Shown here: one piece after another, positions 8,405 through 16,458 of the stretch
Layout of the letters: every line of letters begins with the position of its first letter
Position numbering within the stretch: position 1 is the stretch's first letter
From: Gammaproteobacteria bacterium
Lineage (GTDB): Bacteria; Pseudomonadota; Gammaproteobacteria; Chromatiales; Chromatiaceae
NCBI GenBank assembly: GCA_011389885.1
Contig: JAABTK010000023.1
Location: 1-52,673 of the forward strand
Length of the DNA stretch: 52,673 bases
Direction: 5' to 3'
The notes under the pieces: model-generated
What the model saw: the letters and a program-made list of their open reading frames with translations, nothing else
Database searches by the model: none
Told to the model about the DNA's origin: nothing
Translations under genes and position numbers: made by a program

Positions 8405-10374
8405 TCCCCGAACTCGGACAATTCGCGCTGGTGCTGGCCCTGGTGCTGGCGCTGGTGCAGGCCACCCTGCCGGTGATCGGGGCGCATAAGGGCATCGCGC
8501 CCTGGATTGCGCTGGCCCGCCCCGTCGCCCAGGCCCAATTGCTGTTTGTGGTGGTGGCCTACCTGTGCCTCACCTATGCCTTCCTGGACAATGACTTCTC
8601 GGTCCGCTATGTGGCATCCAATTCCAACACTGAACTGCCGGTGCTGTATCAAATCTCCGGCGTGTGGGGCGCCCACGAGGGCTCGTTATTGTTTTGGGCT
8701 TTGACGCTTTCGATTTGGACCGGCGCGGTGACCCTGTTCAGCCGCAGCGTGCCCGCGGCCATGCTGGCGCGGGTGGTGGGCGTGATGGGCATGGTCAGTG
8801 TGGGCTTTTTGCTGTTCATGCTGTTCACCTCCAACCCCTTCGAGCGCCTGCCTAACCCGCCGCTGGATGGCCGCGACCTGAATCCCTTGTTACAGGATCC
8901 GGGCCTGGCGATCCATCCGCCGCTGCTCTACATGGGCTATGTGGGCTTTTCGGTGGCCTTCGCCTTCGCCATCGCCGCCATGCTGGGCGGACGCCTGGAC
9001 GCGGCCTGGGCGCGCTGGTCGCGGCCCTGGACCAGCATCGCCTGGGTGTTTCTGACCCTGGGCATCGTGGTGGGCTCTTGGTGGGCCTATTACGAACTGG
9101 GCTGGGGCGGCTGGTGGTTTTGGGATCCGGTGGAAAACGCCTCCTTCCTGCCCTGGCTGGTGGGCACCGCGCTGATGCATTCCTTGGCGGCAACCGAAAA
9201 ACGCGGGGCTTTCAAGGCCTGGACCGTGCTGCTGGCCATTTTCGCCTTTTCCTTGAGCCTGCTCGGCACCTTCCTGGTGCGCTCGGGCGTGCTCACCTCG
9301 GTGCATGCCTTCGCCACCGACCCCGAGCGCGGGGTGTTTATCCTGATCTTCCTCGCCCTGACAGTGGGCGGCTCCTTGCTGCTCTATTCCTGGCGTGCGG
9401 CGCAAATCCGTTCCACGGTGAGCTTCGACCTAGTGTCGCGGGAGACCGGGCTGCTGTTGAATAACGTGTTATTGGTCGTGGCCACCGGCGCCGTGCTGCT
9501 CGGCACCCTGTATCCGCTGATCACCGAGACCTTGAACTTGGGCAAGATCTCGGTGGGTCCGCCCTACTTCAATGCCGTTTTCGTGCCGTTGATGATTCCT
9601 TTGGTGCTGGCCATGGGCGTCGGGGCCATGGCCCGCTGGAAGCAGGACAGCGCGGCCAATTTGGTGCGCAAGCTGCGCACCCCCCTCGGCATCGCGCTGG
9701 TGCTGGGCCTGTTGACCCCGCTGCTCATGCCCTATTACCACCTGGGCGCGGCCCTGACCCTGTTTCTCGGGTTTTGGGTCACCCTGACCACCCTATGGTG
9801 GTTTCACGATCGGGCCGGCCACGGCAGCCTGTCCTCCGCCATCCGCACCACGCCTCGCGGCGGCTGGGGCATGGTCACCGGCCACCTGGGCATCGCGGTG
9901 TTCGTGATCGGCGCGGGGCTCACCTCCATCTATTCCTCAGAGAAGGACGTGCGCCTGGATCCCGGTCAAAGCTACGAACTGGGCGGCCACGAGTTTAAGT
10001 TCCTCGGCGTAGTGAGCGCCGAGGGCCCCAACTATAGCGCCGAGCGTGGCACGGTGGAGGCCTATAAAGGGGGCGATTTGGTCGCCACCCTGCACCCCGA
10101 AAAGCGGGTCTATCGGGTGCAGACCATGCCCATGACCGAGGCCGGCATCGACGCCGGGCTGTTCCGCGACCTGTTCGTGGCCCTCGGCGAGCCCTTGGGC
10201 CAAAGCGGGGCCTGGAGCCTGCGCCTGTATCACAAGCCCTTCGTGCGCTGGATTTGGTTCGGCGGTCTGTTCATGGCCCTGGGGGGCCTGATCGCCGCCA
10301 CCGATCGGCGCTATTTCCAGGCGGCCCGACGGACGGTGAAGGCGGGGCCTGAAGCCGTCGCGGGGGCCGCATGA
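8401..10374 (+). CDS. ccmF: CcmF, cytochrome c haem lyase core subunit
   Basis: 657 residues with many membrane helices, the normal size for gammaproteobacterial CcmF. The WWD domain is clear: GWGGWWFWDPVENASF near residues 236-251. IHPPLLYMGYVG and VHAFATDPERG contain the conserved haem-ligand histidines. CcmF joins haem from holo-CcmE to CxxCH cysteines of apocytochromes with CcmH and CcmI. It overlaps both neighbours by 4 bp. Confidence 0.97.
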   Translation: MIPELGQFALVLALVLALVQATLPVIGAHKGIAPWIALARPVAQAQLLFVVVAYLCLTYAFLDNDFSVRYVASNSNTELPVLYQISGVWGAHEGSLLFWALTLSIWTGAVTLFSRSVPAAMLARVVGVMGMVSVGFLLFMLFTSNPFERLPNPPLDGRDLNPLLQDPGLAIHPPLLYMGYVGFSVAFAFAIAAMLGGRLDAAWARWSRPWTSIAWVFLTLGIVVGSWWAYYELGWGGWWFWDPVENASFLPWLVGTALMHSLAATEKRGAFKAWTVLLAIFAFSLSLLGTFLVRSGVLTSVHAFATDPERGVFILIFLALTVGGSLLLYSWRAAQIRSTVSFDLVSRETGLLLNNVLLVVATGAVLLGTLYPLITETLNLGKISVGPPYFNAVFVPLMIPLVLAMGVGAMARWKQDSAANLVRKLRTPLGIALVLGLLTPLLMPYYHLGAALTLFLGFWVTLTTLWWFHDRAGHGSLSSAIRTTPRGGWGMVTGHLGIAVFVIGAGLTSIYSSEKDVRLDPGQSYELGGHEFKFLGVVSAEGPNYSAERGTVEAYKGGDLVATLHPEKRVYRVQTMPMTEAGIDAGLFRDLFVALGEPLGQSGAWSLRLYHKPFVRWIWFGGLFMALGGLIAATDRRYFQAARRTVKAGPEAVAGAA

Positions 10375-10904
10375 AGGCGCGCTTCCTGATCCCGCTGGGG
10401 GGCTTCGTGCTGTTAGTGATCCTGCTCGGCATCGGTCTCACCATGGACCCGCGGGACGTGCCCTCGGTGCTAATCGACAAACCGGCCCCCGGCTTCACCC
10501 TGCCCGATCTGCACAACCTGGAGCAGACGGTGAGTTCCGACGCCATGCAGGGCCAGGTCTGGCTGCTCAATGTTTGGGGGACTTGGTGCCCCGAATGCTG
10601 GCGCGAACACAGCTTTTTGATGTACCTGAAACAGCGCGAGGGCGTGCCCATCGTGGGCCTCGACTGGCGTGACGATGCGGCGGACGCCCGCCAGATGCTG
10701 GCCCAGGAGGGCGACCCCTTTCTGTTCGTGGGTTTCGACCCCGATAGCAAGGCGGTGATGGATTGGGGCGTTTACGGCGCCCCGGAGACCTTCCTGATCG
10801 ACAAAAAAGGCATAATTCGCTGGAAGCACAAGGGCGGCCTCAACCCCGAGGTCTGGAGCAACGAACTCAAGCCGCTGATGCAACAATTGGAGAATGAGGC
10901 ATGA
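10371..10904 (+). CDS. ccmG: CcmG/DsbE, periplasmic thiol-disulfide oxidoreductase
   Basis: 177 residues with an N-terminal membrane anchor and a thioredoxin fold. The active site is W72-C-P-E-C76 within NVWGTWCPECWREH, and the cis-Pro region is YGAPETFLID. CcmG keeps apocytochrome or CcmH cysteines reduced for haem ligation. WCPEC differs slightly from the WCPTC of enteric CcmG but is common elsewhere. Coupled to ccmF and ccmH by 4-bp overlaps. Confidence 0.95.
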   Translation: MKARFLIPLGGFVLLVILLGIGLTMDPRDVPSVLIDKPAPGFTLPDLHNLEQTVSSDAMQGQVWLLNVWGTWCPECWREHSFLMYLKQREGVPIVGLDWRDDAADARQMLAQEGDPFLFVGFDPDSKAVMDWGVYGAPETFLIDKKGIIRWKHKGGLNPEVWSNELKPLMQQLENEA

Positions 10905-11371
10905 GCAGACTCCTGACTGCGGTCTTTCTGCTGTTGATTTGCGTAGCCGCCGAGGGCGGCAAGGTGGAGGCCTACGCCTTTGATTCCGCCGCGGACGAGG
11001 CGCGCTACAAGCAATTGGTGGCGGAACTGCGCTGCCTGGTGTGCCAAAACCAGAACCTGCAAGACTCCAACGCCGAGCTGGCCCAGGACATGCGCCGCCA
11101 GACCTATGAAATGGTCTCCGCCGGCAAGAGCAATGAGCAAATCGTCACCTACATGGTGGATCGCTACGGCGACTTCGTGCTCTATCGCCCGCCGCTGAAA
11201 TCCTCCACCTTTTTGCTCTGGGTCGGCCCCTTCATTTTGCTGCTGATCGGCCTCGGAGCGCTGCTCTGGGTGGTCCTGCGCATCAAACGCACCCCCGAAC
11301 CCGAACTCACCACCGAGCAGCACGAACGCGCCCGCCAACTGCTGGAACAGGACGAGGACAAAAACCCGTGA
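10901..11371 (+). CDS. ccmH: CcmH (CycL-type), apocytochrome thiol handling
   Basis: 156 residues: signal peptide, then LRCLVCQNQN with the redox pair C45 and C48 (LRCxxCQ motif), a helical domain, one membrane helix (about 105-127) and a charged tail. This is the short CcmH form; the TPR part found fused in E. coli CcmH is a separate gene downstream (ccmI). It reduces apocytochrome disulfides and works in the CcmFHI complex. Confidence 0.96.
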   Translation: MSRLLTAVFLLLICVAAEGGKVEAYAFDSAADEARYKQLVAELRCLVCQNQNLQDSNAELAQDMRRQTYEMVSAGKSNEQIVTYMVDRYGDFVLYRPPLKSSTFLLWVGPFILLLIGLGALLWVVLRIKRTPEPELTTEQHERARQLLEQDEDKNP

Positions 11372-12618
11372 TCACCTTTTGGATTATCGCCGCGGCCATG
11401 TTAGCGGCCGCGCTGGGCATGCTTGCGCCCGCATTACTGCGCAAGCGTGAGCTGGCGGTCGATGACCGCAACCAACAAAACGTGGCCATTGCCCGTGAAC
11501 GCATTCAGGACTTGGAGGCCGAACACGCCGCCGGCCGAATCGACGATGCGGCCTTCGAGCAGACTAAGCAGGAGCTGGAGCAGACCCTGCTGGCGGACAT
11601 CGAGGAGGTCGAGGCGGTTCAACCCAAGGCCGTGCCCGCCGCCGGCAAGGCGGCCATGGCCGGGGCGGCGGTGCTGGTCCCGTTGTTCACCGTGGCGGTC
11701 TACTTCCATCTCGGCGAACCCGAACTGGCCGACAAAGATATCGAAGAACTGCGCAGCGCCGCCGCCCAGGCCCAGGGCGCGCCCAATATGACCATGGAGG
11801 AGGCCATCGCCCGGCTGGAGCAAAGCCTGGCGGCAGAGCCCGAGAACCCGGAGGGCTGGTTCATGCTCGGCCGCACCCGCATGGCGCTGCAAGAGTATGG
11901 CAAGGCCGTGGCCGCTTTCGAAAAGGCCCACGACCAACTGCCCGAAGAGCCAGCGGTGATGGTGGCCCTGGCCGACGCCCTGACCATGGTCAATGGCGGT
12001 AGTTTGCTCGGCCGCCCGGCCGAGTTGGTGACGCAGGCCCTGGAAAGAGTCCCCGAAGATCCCACTGCCCTCTGGCTCGGCGGCATGGCCGCCCAGGAGC
12101 AAGGCAAATCCGAGCTGGCCCTGAAGCGTTGGAACACCCTGCGCCCCCTGCTCGCGGACCAGCCGGATTCCCTGCAACAGCTCGACCAAATGATCGCCGA
12201 GGTCCGAATGGAACTCGGCTTGGCCGCCGCCGAACCCGCGTCCCAACCCGAGGCCTCGGCGCCAGCCGCCGGCGGCGCCATCCGGGTCCAGGTCAGCGTG
12301 GCCCCGGAATTCGCGGACCAATTCGGCCCCGACGAGACCCTGTTCGTGTTCGCCCGCGCCGTCAACGGCCCCCGCTTCCCGCTGGCCGTGGTGCGCAAGA
12401 GCGCCGGCGACCTTCCGGTCGAGGTCACCCTCGACGACTCCCAGGCCATGCAGGCGGACGCCGGCCTCTCCAGCTTCCCGCAGGTGCAGATCGGGGCCCG
12501 CATCTCCCGCAGCGGCAACGCCATCGCCGCCAGCGGCGACCTGATCGGCGAGACCGAGCCCCTGGTGGTGGCCGAAACCGACCAGGCAGAGGTCGTGATC
12601 AACGGCCGGGTGGAGTAA
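11368..12618 (+). CDS. ccmI: CcmI, TPR apocytochrome chaperone
   Basis: 416 residues with a GTG start in the ccmH stop overlap. Two N-terminal membrane helices (about 1-22 and 92-113) flank a cytoplasmic loop. A TPR region follows (PENPEGWFMLGRTRMALQ and further repeats, about 150-260), then a periplasmic C-terminal domain (about 300-410) of the kind seen in two-part CcmI/NrfG proteins. CcmI binds the C-terminal ends of apocytochromes c and presents them to CcmF/H. Last gene of the operon; a repeat-rich gene desert follows immediately. Confidence 0.93.
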   Translation: MITFWIIAAAMLAAALGMLAPALLRKRELAVDDRNQQNVAIARERIQDLEAEHAAGRIDDAAFEQTKQELEQTLLADIEEVEAVQPKAVPAAGKAAMAGAAVLVPLFTVAVYFHLGEPELADKDIEELRSAAAQAQGAPNMTMEEAIARLEQSLAAEPENPEGWFMLGRTRMALQEYGKAVAAFEKAHDQLPEEPAVMVALADALTMVNGGSLLGRPAELVTQALERVPEDPTALWLGGMAAQEQGKSELALKRWNTLRPLLADQPDSLQQLDQMIAEVRMELGLAAAEPASQPEASAPAAGGAIRVQVSVAPEFADQFGPDETLFVFARAVNGPRFPLAVVRKSAGDLPVEVTLDDSQAMQADAGLSSFPQVQIGARISRSGNAIAASGDLIGETEPLVVAETDQAEVVINGRVE

Positions 12619-12636
12619 CCCTGCGGGCTAGCGCGC

Positions 12637-12706
12637 CGACGCGCAAATAGCCGAAACAACGGCTTTTAGGAACGCAGAGGGCGCAAAGGACCGCAGAGAG
12701 CGCAAC
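12637..12706 (+). repeat. Dispersed ~65-bp repeat, copy 2
   Basis: GCGCAAATAGCCGAAACAAC, then TAGGAACGCAGAGGGCGCAA and AGGACCGCAGAGAGCGC, directly after the ccmI stop. Same family and motif order as the copies near 1.5, 19.85, 27.56 and 38.40 kb. Confidence 0.75.
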
Positions 12707-12791
12707 GGCAGGAAAGGGGAGGCAGGAAAGGGGAGGCAGAAGAACGGTAGGGGGACACCCATGATTTCCTGTAAAGAAAAGGGAAGAAAAA

Positions 12792-12892
12792 GGCACCGGT
12801 AGCGGCACCGGTAGGGCGGCACCGGTAGGGGCACCGGTAGGGGACACCGGTAGGGGACACCCAATCACCGGTAGCCACGGTAGGGGACACCC
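12792..12892 (+). repeat. Tandem CACCGGTAGGGG-type short repeat
   Basis: About seven imperfect copies of a 12-mer around CACCGGTAGGGG, giving way on the right to GGTAGGGGACACCC. The right end merges with the terminal repeat of the first miniature element. The sequence is purine-rich and shows slipped-strand type variation between copies. There is no spacer structure, so this is not CRISPR. Confidence 0.7.
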
Positions 12893-12978
12893 AAATTGAC
12901 CCAAATTGACTGGTCCCCAGGCTCTGCCTGGGAACCAATGAACTCTCCTGAAGAACGGACGAAAATATGGGTGTCCCT
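12883..12978. mobile_element. Miniature palindromic element (MITE-like), copy A
   Basis: 96 bp bounded by GGGGACACCCA and TGGGTGTCCCT, which are inverted copies of each other. Inside is a REP-like hairpin GGTCCCCAGGC-TCT-GCCTGGGAACC followed by a shared unique arm ending in AAGAACGGACGAAAATA. No ORF. CTAACTCT follows on the right in all copies. Confidence 0.65.
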
Positions 12979-12983
12979 AACTC

Positions 12984-13039
12984 TCTGCCTGGGAACCAAT
13001 GAACTCTCCTGAAGAACGGACGAAATTATGGGTGTCCCT
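12984..13039. mobile_element. Miniature palindromic element, left-truncated copy B
   Basis: Starts inside the hairpin (CTGCCTGGGAACC) and keeps the whole right arm to TGGGTGTCCCT, abutting copy A through CTAACTCT. It looks like a partial tandem duplication of the element. Confidence 0.6.
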
Positions 13040-13045
13040 AACTCT

Positions 13046-13339
13046 TCTTTCTAACTCTTCTTTTTGCGGCAAGCGAGGCAACGGCAGAGGCAACGGTAGG
13101 GGACAACGACAGGGGAAACGACAGGAAACGACAGGGGAAAAACGACGGAAGAAAACGGAGAAAACGGGACACCCATGGGAAGAAAACGGGAAGAAAACGG
13201 GACACCCATGATTTCCTGTTTTAGGCGAGTGAAGCCCCAAGGCCAAGCCCAGCCAAAGCCTCAACCCCCATAACCACCCCCCAACGGAGGTTTCGAGTGA
13301 ACAACGGTAGGCAACGGTAGGGGAAACGGTAGGGCGGTA
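13046..13339. repeat. Gene-free purine-rich segment with degenerate GGGACACCCA units
   Basis: No ORF supported. It contains many AACGACAGGGGAAA and GAAGAAAACGGG tracts. GACACCCATGATTTCCTGT at about 13203-13221 repeats a string at about 12755-12773, so larger blocks were duplicated too. This looks like the accumulated debris of the miniature elements. Confidence 0.55.
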
Positions 13340-13435
13340 GGGGACACCCAAATTGACTCCCAAATTGACTGGTCCCCAGGCTCTGCCTGGGAACCAATGA
13401 ACTCTCCTGAAGAACGGACGAAAATATGGGTGTCT
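13340..13435. mobile_element. Miniature palindromic element, copy C
   Basis: GGGGACACCCA on the left, the same internal hairpin and arm as copy A, and a slightly decayed right end TGGGTGTCTT. The left end carries the same short AAATTGAC duplication as copy A. Confidence 0.62.
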
Positions 13436-13587
13436 TTAACTCTTTCTTAACTCTTTAACTCTTTCCCTAACTCTCTCCGGCGCTTTGGCGCCGCCGGGCC
13501 TCACCATGCGCCCCGGCTGAAGCCTCGGGTAACCTCCGCGGGGCATTTGCACCGGCGGAGGGTTCGGCAACGATAGGGGCAACGATA

Positions 13588-13673
13588 GGGGACACCCAAG
13601 TTGACTGGTCCCCAGGCTCTACCTGGGAACGAGTGAACTCTCCTGAAGAACGGACGAAAATATGGGTGTCCCT
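13588..13673. mobile_element. Miniature palindromic element, copy D
   Basis: 86 bp with both terminal repeats (GGGGACACCCA/TGGGTGTCCCT) and the internal hairpin changed to GGCTCTACCTGGG. It lacks the AAATTGAC duplication of copies A and C. A short CTAACTCTG tandem follows and forms the junction with the broken group II intron. Confidence 0.62.
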
Positions 13674-14049
13674 AACTCTGACTAACTCTGCTAACTCTGA
13701 TTTTGTCCTCTAGCGCGGAGATGCCCAGTTGGCGTTGCTTGCCGTCTTCCTTGTCGATGCTCACCCGTTTGACCGGTTGCGCCTTGTAACGCTGCTCTTT
13801 GAGACGTTGGTGGAGGTCTTTGAGGTGGCCTCCGAGGTCTTCCATGTAGTCTCTCCAGGTGACCCGGTCAACGCCCGCCGCTGCGTTTCTACGCAGATGC
13901 CAGAAGGCTTCTTCCAGCAGGCCGACGTCTATCAGGTGCGCCAGGTTGGTGTACACCCGGTCGGGGTCTTCTTCGATTTCCTTCGCTATCCGCTGAACGT
14001 GCGGTGACAGGATTGGTATGCTCAAGTCATTCTCCTCTTTTCGTTTCAA
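13672..14049 (-). pseudogene. ltrA: Group II intron reverse transcriptase/maturase, N-terminal fragment
   Basis: The first ~117 codons match the N-terminus of LtrA-type intron-encoded proteins: AFWHLRRNAAAGVDRVTW (RT-0/1 region) and DGKQRQLGISALEDKI (RT-1/2 border). The reading then falls into CTAACTCTG repeat DNA and stops after eight foreign residues. The catalytic YxDD, the thumb/X domain and any endonuclease domain are absent, so it cannot be active. ATG 14049 is preceded by AGAGGAG-type purines as expected. It lies in domain IV of the intron RNA described next. Confidence 0.88.
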
Positions 14050-14668
14050 CGGTTCGTTTGGTCCGGCGTTATAATTGTTGTTATCGCCCCTTCCCTCCAG
14101 CGGCTCCCTTGGACTTCGGTTCGCCGCCTTCGTCGGTACTATGGGCCGCTACGACTTCTGATCTCCGTCTCTCGTGCTTCGGTTCTTAACCTTGCAGGTC
14201 GATACCTGATCCTGACATTGCTTTTCGCTCCCATCTCGCCAATGCCCTCGCGATGGGCCGGGGTCTTGTATACCGGTGGTCCCCGTCCGGTTTTTCGGAT
14301 CAGGAGAGTATCAGATCTCTCAAGTTCCTGAGCTACCCTTGTCGATACATGCCCTGCTCTCAGACCCCGCCAAGCCTCTAAGGGATACCGTCGCCGCTCC
14401 CCTAAAGTGCTGCCTTCCGACCGTGGGACGTCGTCGGCGCTTGGGACTCTACGCTCATTTCGTGGCTCTATTACACGGCCTATATCTGCGCTTCATCCGG
14501 CTTCGTGCTCAGGTCGCCCCGATTGTTCACGCGGATGTCGCTTCCGGCCCGCCGACGGGCTTTGGCCGGATGGGAATTGCCTTGCGGCTCACCCATTGGG
14601 TAACGATGATAAGTTTCATTCCTGCTTCGCAGGCACAATCCCCCTATCTCAGGCTTAACTTGACACAC
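13700..14668 (-). mobile_element. 3'-truncated group II intron (ribozyme 5' part plus RT fragment)
   Basis: On the minus strand the sequence from 14668 begins GTGTGTCAAG, a GUGYG-type group II 5' end. It continues through about 620 nt of structured non-coding sequence into the RT gene. Typical landmarks are GAAGGCGGCGAACCG and CGGCCCATAGTACC upstream of the RT start. Domains V-VI and the intron 3' end are missing: the element is cut at 13700, where CTAACTCTG repeats begin. The 5' end sits directly against the palindrome GTTCCCAGGCTCCGCCTGGG, so the intron appears to have entered at a hairpin of the local repeat family. Confidence 0.85.
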
Positions 14669-14880
14669 CCCAGGCGGAGCCTGGGAACGAGTGAAAACAA
14701 CTTGACTGGTCCCCAGGCTCTGCCTGGGAACGGATGGGAACCGGACACCCCTGTTTTCCCCATGTCTTCAGTTTTCGGCCGAAGAACGGATGGAAATTTG
14801 GGTGTTCCTAACTCTTCGCTAACTCTTCCGGGTGTCCCTAACTCTTCCTAACTCCTTCTTTATGCGATTTTTATAGGGTT
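14669..14880. repeat. Degenerate palindromic repeats flanking the intron
   Basis: Contains two hairpins, CCAGGCGGAGCCTGGGAAC and CCCAGGCTCTGCCTGGGAAC, then arm-like GAAGAACGGATGG, GGGTGTTCCTAACTCTTC and GGGTGTCCCTAACTCTTCC. These are diverged members of the miniature-element family. No gene is seen. Confidence 0.6.
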
Positions 14881-14897
14881 TTGGGTCGGGGCCAATC

Positions 14898-15518
14898 TTA
14901 CAACCGGTCCCGCCCATGGAATAACAGGCTCGGGGGGTTTTCTGGATCGACTTGCACGCGGGTGAAATGGGCGTTGTCTACTTTGATGCGAAACATGGCC
15001 CGCGGGGGGATTTGCAGGATGCGGGAGATTACCGCGCGAATCACGCCGGCATGCACCACCAGCAGGATGTGCTGGCCGCGGTGGGCTTGGCAGGCGGCGT
15101 CGAAGCCGGCGGTGACGCGGCCGATGAAGCCGGTGATGGGTTCGGCGCCGATGGGGCGGTGGCTGATGGGGTCTTGATAGAAGCGCTTGTAGAGGGTGGC
15201 GTCTTTTTCGATCAGTTGTTCGCGGGTCTGGCCTTCCCAGGCCCCGAAACCGACCTCTTGCAGGCGTTCGTCGATCTCGATGGGCAGGGTCAGGCGGTCG
15301 GCCAGTTCTTCGGCGAAACCGCGGCAGCGGCTGAGCGGCGAGCTGACGATGGCCTCCCAGGGGGGGGGGTCGCCAGCGGCGGCGTTGCGCATTTGCTCCC
15401 AGCCGTGTTCGCTCAGGGGATCGTCCATTTTGCCGCGGTAGCGACGGCCGCCCACGGGTTCGCCGTGGCGCAGCAGGTCGACCAGGGTGGGGGCCTGTCC
15501 TTTAGGGGTTGCTCGCAT
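14898..15518 (-). CDS. Histidine phosphatase family protein (phosphoglycerate-mutase-like)
   Basis: 206 residues from ATG 15518. The frame is open further upstream, but that region belongs to ampD. The phospho-accepting histidine is in LLRHGEP (R17-H18-G19), the second core Arg is in VSSPLSRCRGFAEEL, and the second His is in LLVVHAGVIRAV. FGAWEGQTREQL is typical of the CobC/GpmB branch. Members dephosphorylate small substrates such as alpha-ribazole phosphate, but no cobalamin genes are nearby, so the substrate is open. The start overlaps the ampD end by 17 bp, suggesting ampD and this gene are co-transcribed. Confidence 0.82.
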   Translation of the reverse strand: MRATPKGQAPTLVDLLRHGEPVGGRRYRGKMDDPLSEHGWEQMRNAAAGDPPPWEAIVSSPLSRCRGFAEELADRLTLPIEIDERLQEVGFGAWEGQTREQLIEKDATLYKRFYQDPISHRPIGAEPITGFIGRVTAGFDAACQAHRGQHILLVVHAGVIRAVISRILQIPPRAMFRIKVDNAHFTRVQVDPENPPSLLFHGRDRL

Positions 15519-16212
15519 GGCTGCGGTTTCCGTCTGGTGTCGAGGGTGCGGCGCGCAGTTCGTGGCGGAAGCGCGCCCAGTCGAAGGCCGGACCGGGGTC
15601 GGTCTTGCGCCCCGGCGCGATGTCGGCATGGCCCACGATGCGCCCCGGGGTGATGGCCGGGTATGCGGCCATGATACACCGGCCGAGGGTTTGCAGGGAG
15701 CCGTATTGGGCATCGGCATAGGGGGTTTGGTCGGTCCCCTCCAGCTCGATGCCGATGGAGTAGTCGTTACAGGCCGGGCGGCCGCCGAAACAGGACGCGC
15801 CAGCGTGCCATGCGCGTGCGGTCAAGGGCGCATACTGGGTCACTGCGCCGTCGCGGCGCACCAGCAGGTGGGCCGAGACCCGCAGTTGGGCGATGCCTTT
15901 GAAGTACGCATGCGCGTGCGGGTCGAGCCGCCCCAGGAACAGGTGGTCGATCCAGGGGCCGCCGAATTCCCCCGGCGGCAGGCTGATGTTGTGGATCACC
16001 AGCAGCTCCGGCGGGGTATCCGGCGGCCGGGCGTCACAGTGGGGCGATTGCAGGCGCCGCACCGGGTCGAGCCAGCCGGAGGCATCTAGCCTTATGGCGT
16101 CCACAGGCCTTTGGGCGTCCGGTTGGTCAATGAGGTCACGCCCGCCGCCGCACGCTTGGCGGTTACCGGGGTTGGGGTTTTTTCGGATCGACTGTTCACA
16201 AGGGGTGAACAT
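15502..16212 (-). CDS. ampD: AmpD, 1,6-anhydro-N-acetylmuramyl-L-alanine amidase
   Basis: Cytoplasmic zinc amidase of peptidoglycan recycling that cleaves the lactyl-amide bond of anhydro-muropeptides. Key parts are DASGWLDPVRR, SPHCDARP, LLVIHNISLPPGEFGG (first zinc His), CNDYSIGIELEG (catalytic Glu) and VGHADIAPGRKTDPG (zinc His and Asp). The 236-residue reading from ATG 16212 has ~36 residues that do not look like AmpD; a GTG at 16104 (VDAIRLDASGW) would give about 200 residues, nearer the family length. Neither start has a clear ribosome-binding site. Divergent from the carboxylase operon. Confidence 0.9.
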   Translation of the reverse strand: MFTPCEQSIRKNPNPGNRQACGGGRDLIDQPDAQRPVDAIRLDASGWLDPVRRLQSPHCDARPPDTPPELLVIHNISLPPGEFGGPWIDHLFLGRLDPHAHAYFKGIAQLRVSAHLLVRRDGAVTQYAPLTARAWHAGASCFGGRPACNDYSIGIELEGTDQTPYADAQYGSLQTLGRCIMAAYPAITPGRIVGHADIAPGRKTDPGPAFDWARFRHELRAAPSTPDGNRSHASNP

Positions 16213-16385
16213 ACCGCAGACGGGGCGGTTTGTTAACCACGAATCGGGGTTTTCGGGGCCGAATCGTCGTCGATCCGCCCCCCGCGGCCGATTTCGCCCG
16301 CACTAGAGCCGCTGCGGCGACAGAGGAGATTGCGGCTGTGCCGACTCCTGCGGGGGTTATCGATACCATTCATTTGATATTTCAT

Positions 16386-16414
16386 TTGCACCGCGTCCCT
16401 TTTGGGGATACTTT
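16386..16414 (+). promoter_or_regulatory. Candidate sigma-70 promoter for the pycAB-like operon
   Basis: TTGCAC (16386-16391) and TACTTT (16409-16414) are separated by 17 bp, about 45 bp upstream of the ATG, in the only AT-rich part of the ampD/pycA divergent spacer. GGAGG lies at 16449-16453, just before the start. Sequence match only. Confidence 0.35.
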
Positions 16415-16458
16415 TCGGTTTGTATCCTAACGCTACGCAAAGATCCCCGGAGGGGAGC

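Noticed and set aside
12792-12892. CRISPR-like tandem repeats
   Set aside because: Units are ~12 bp with no unique spacers, and no cas genes are present.
14276-14851. Plus-strand 191-codon open frame
   Set aside because: It is antisense to the group II intron ribozyme region and runs into the miniature repeats; no homology is recognised.
14898-15518. CobC alpha-ribazole phosphatase
   Set aside because: Motifs fit the histidine phosphatase superfamily, but there is no cobalamin gene context, so the specific name is not supported.
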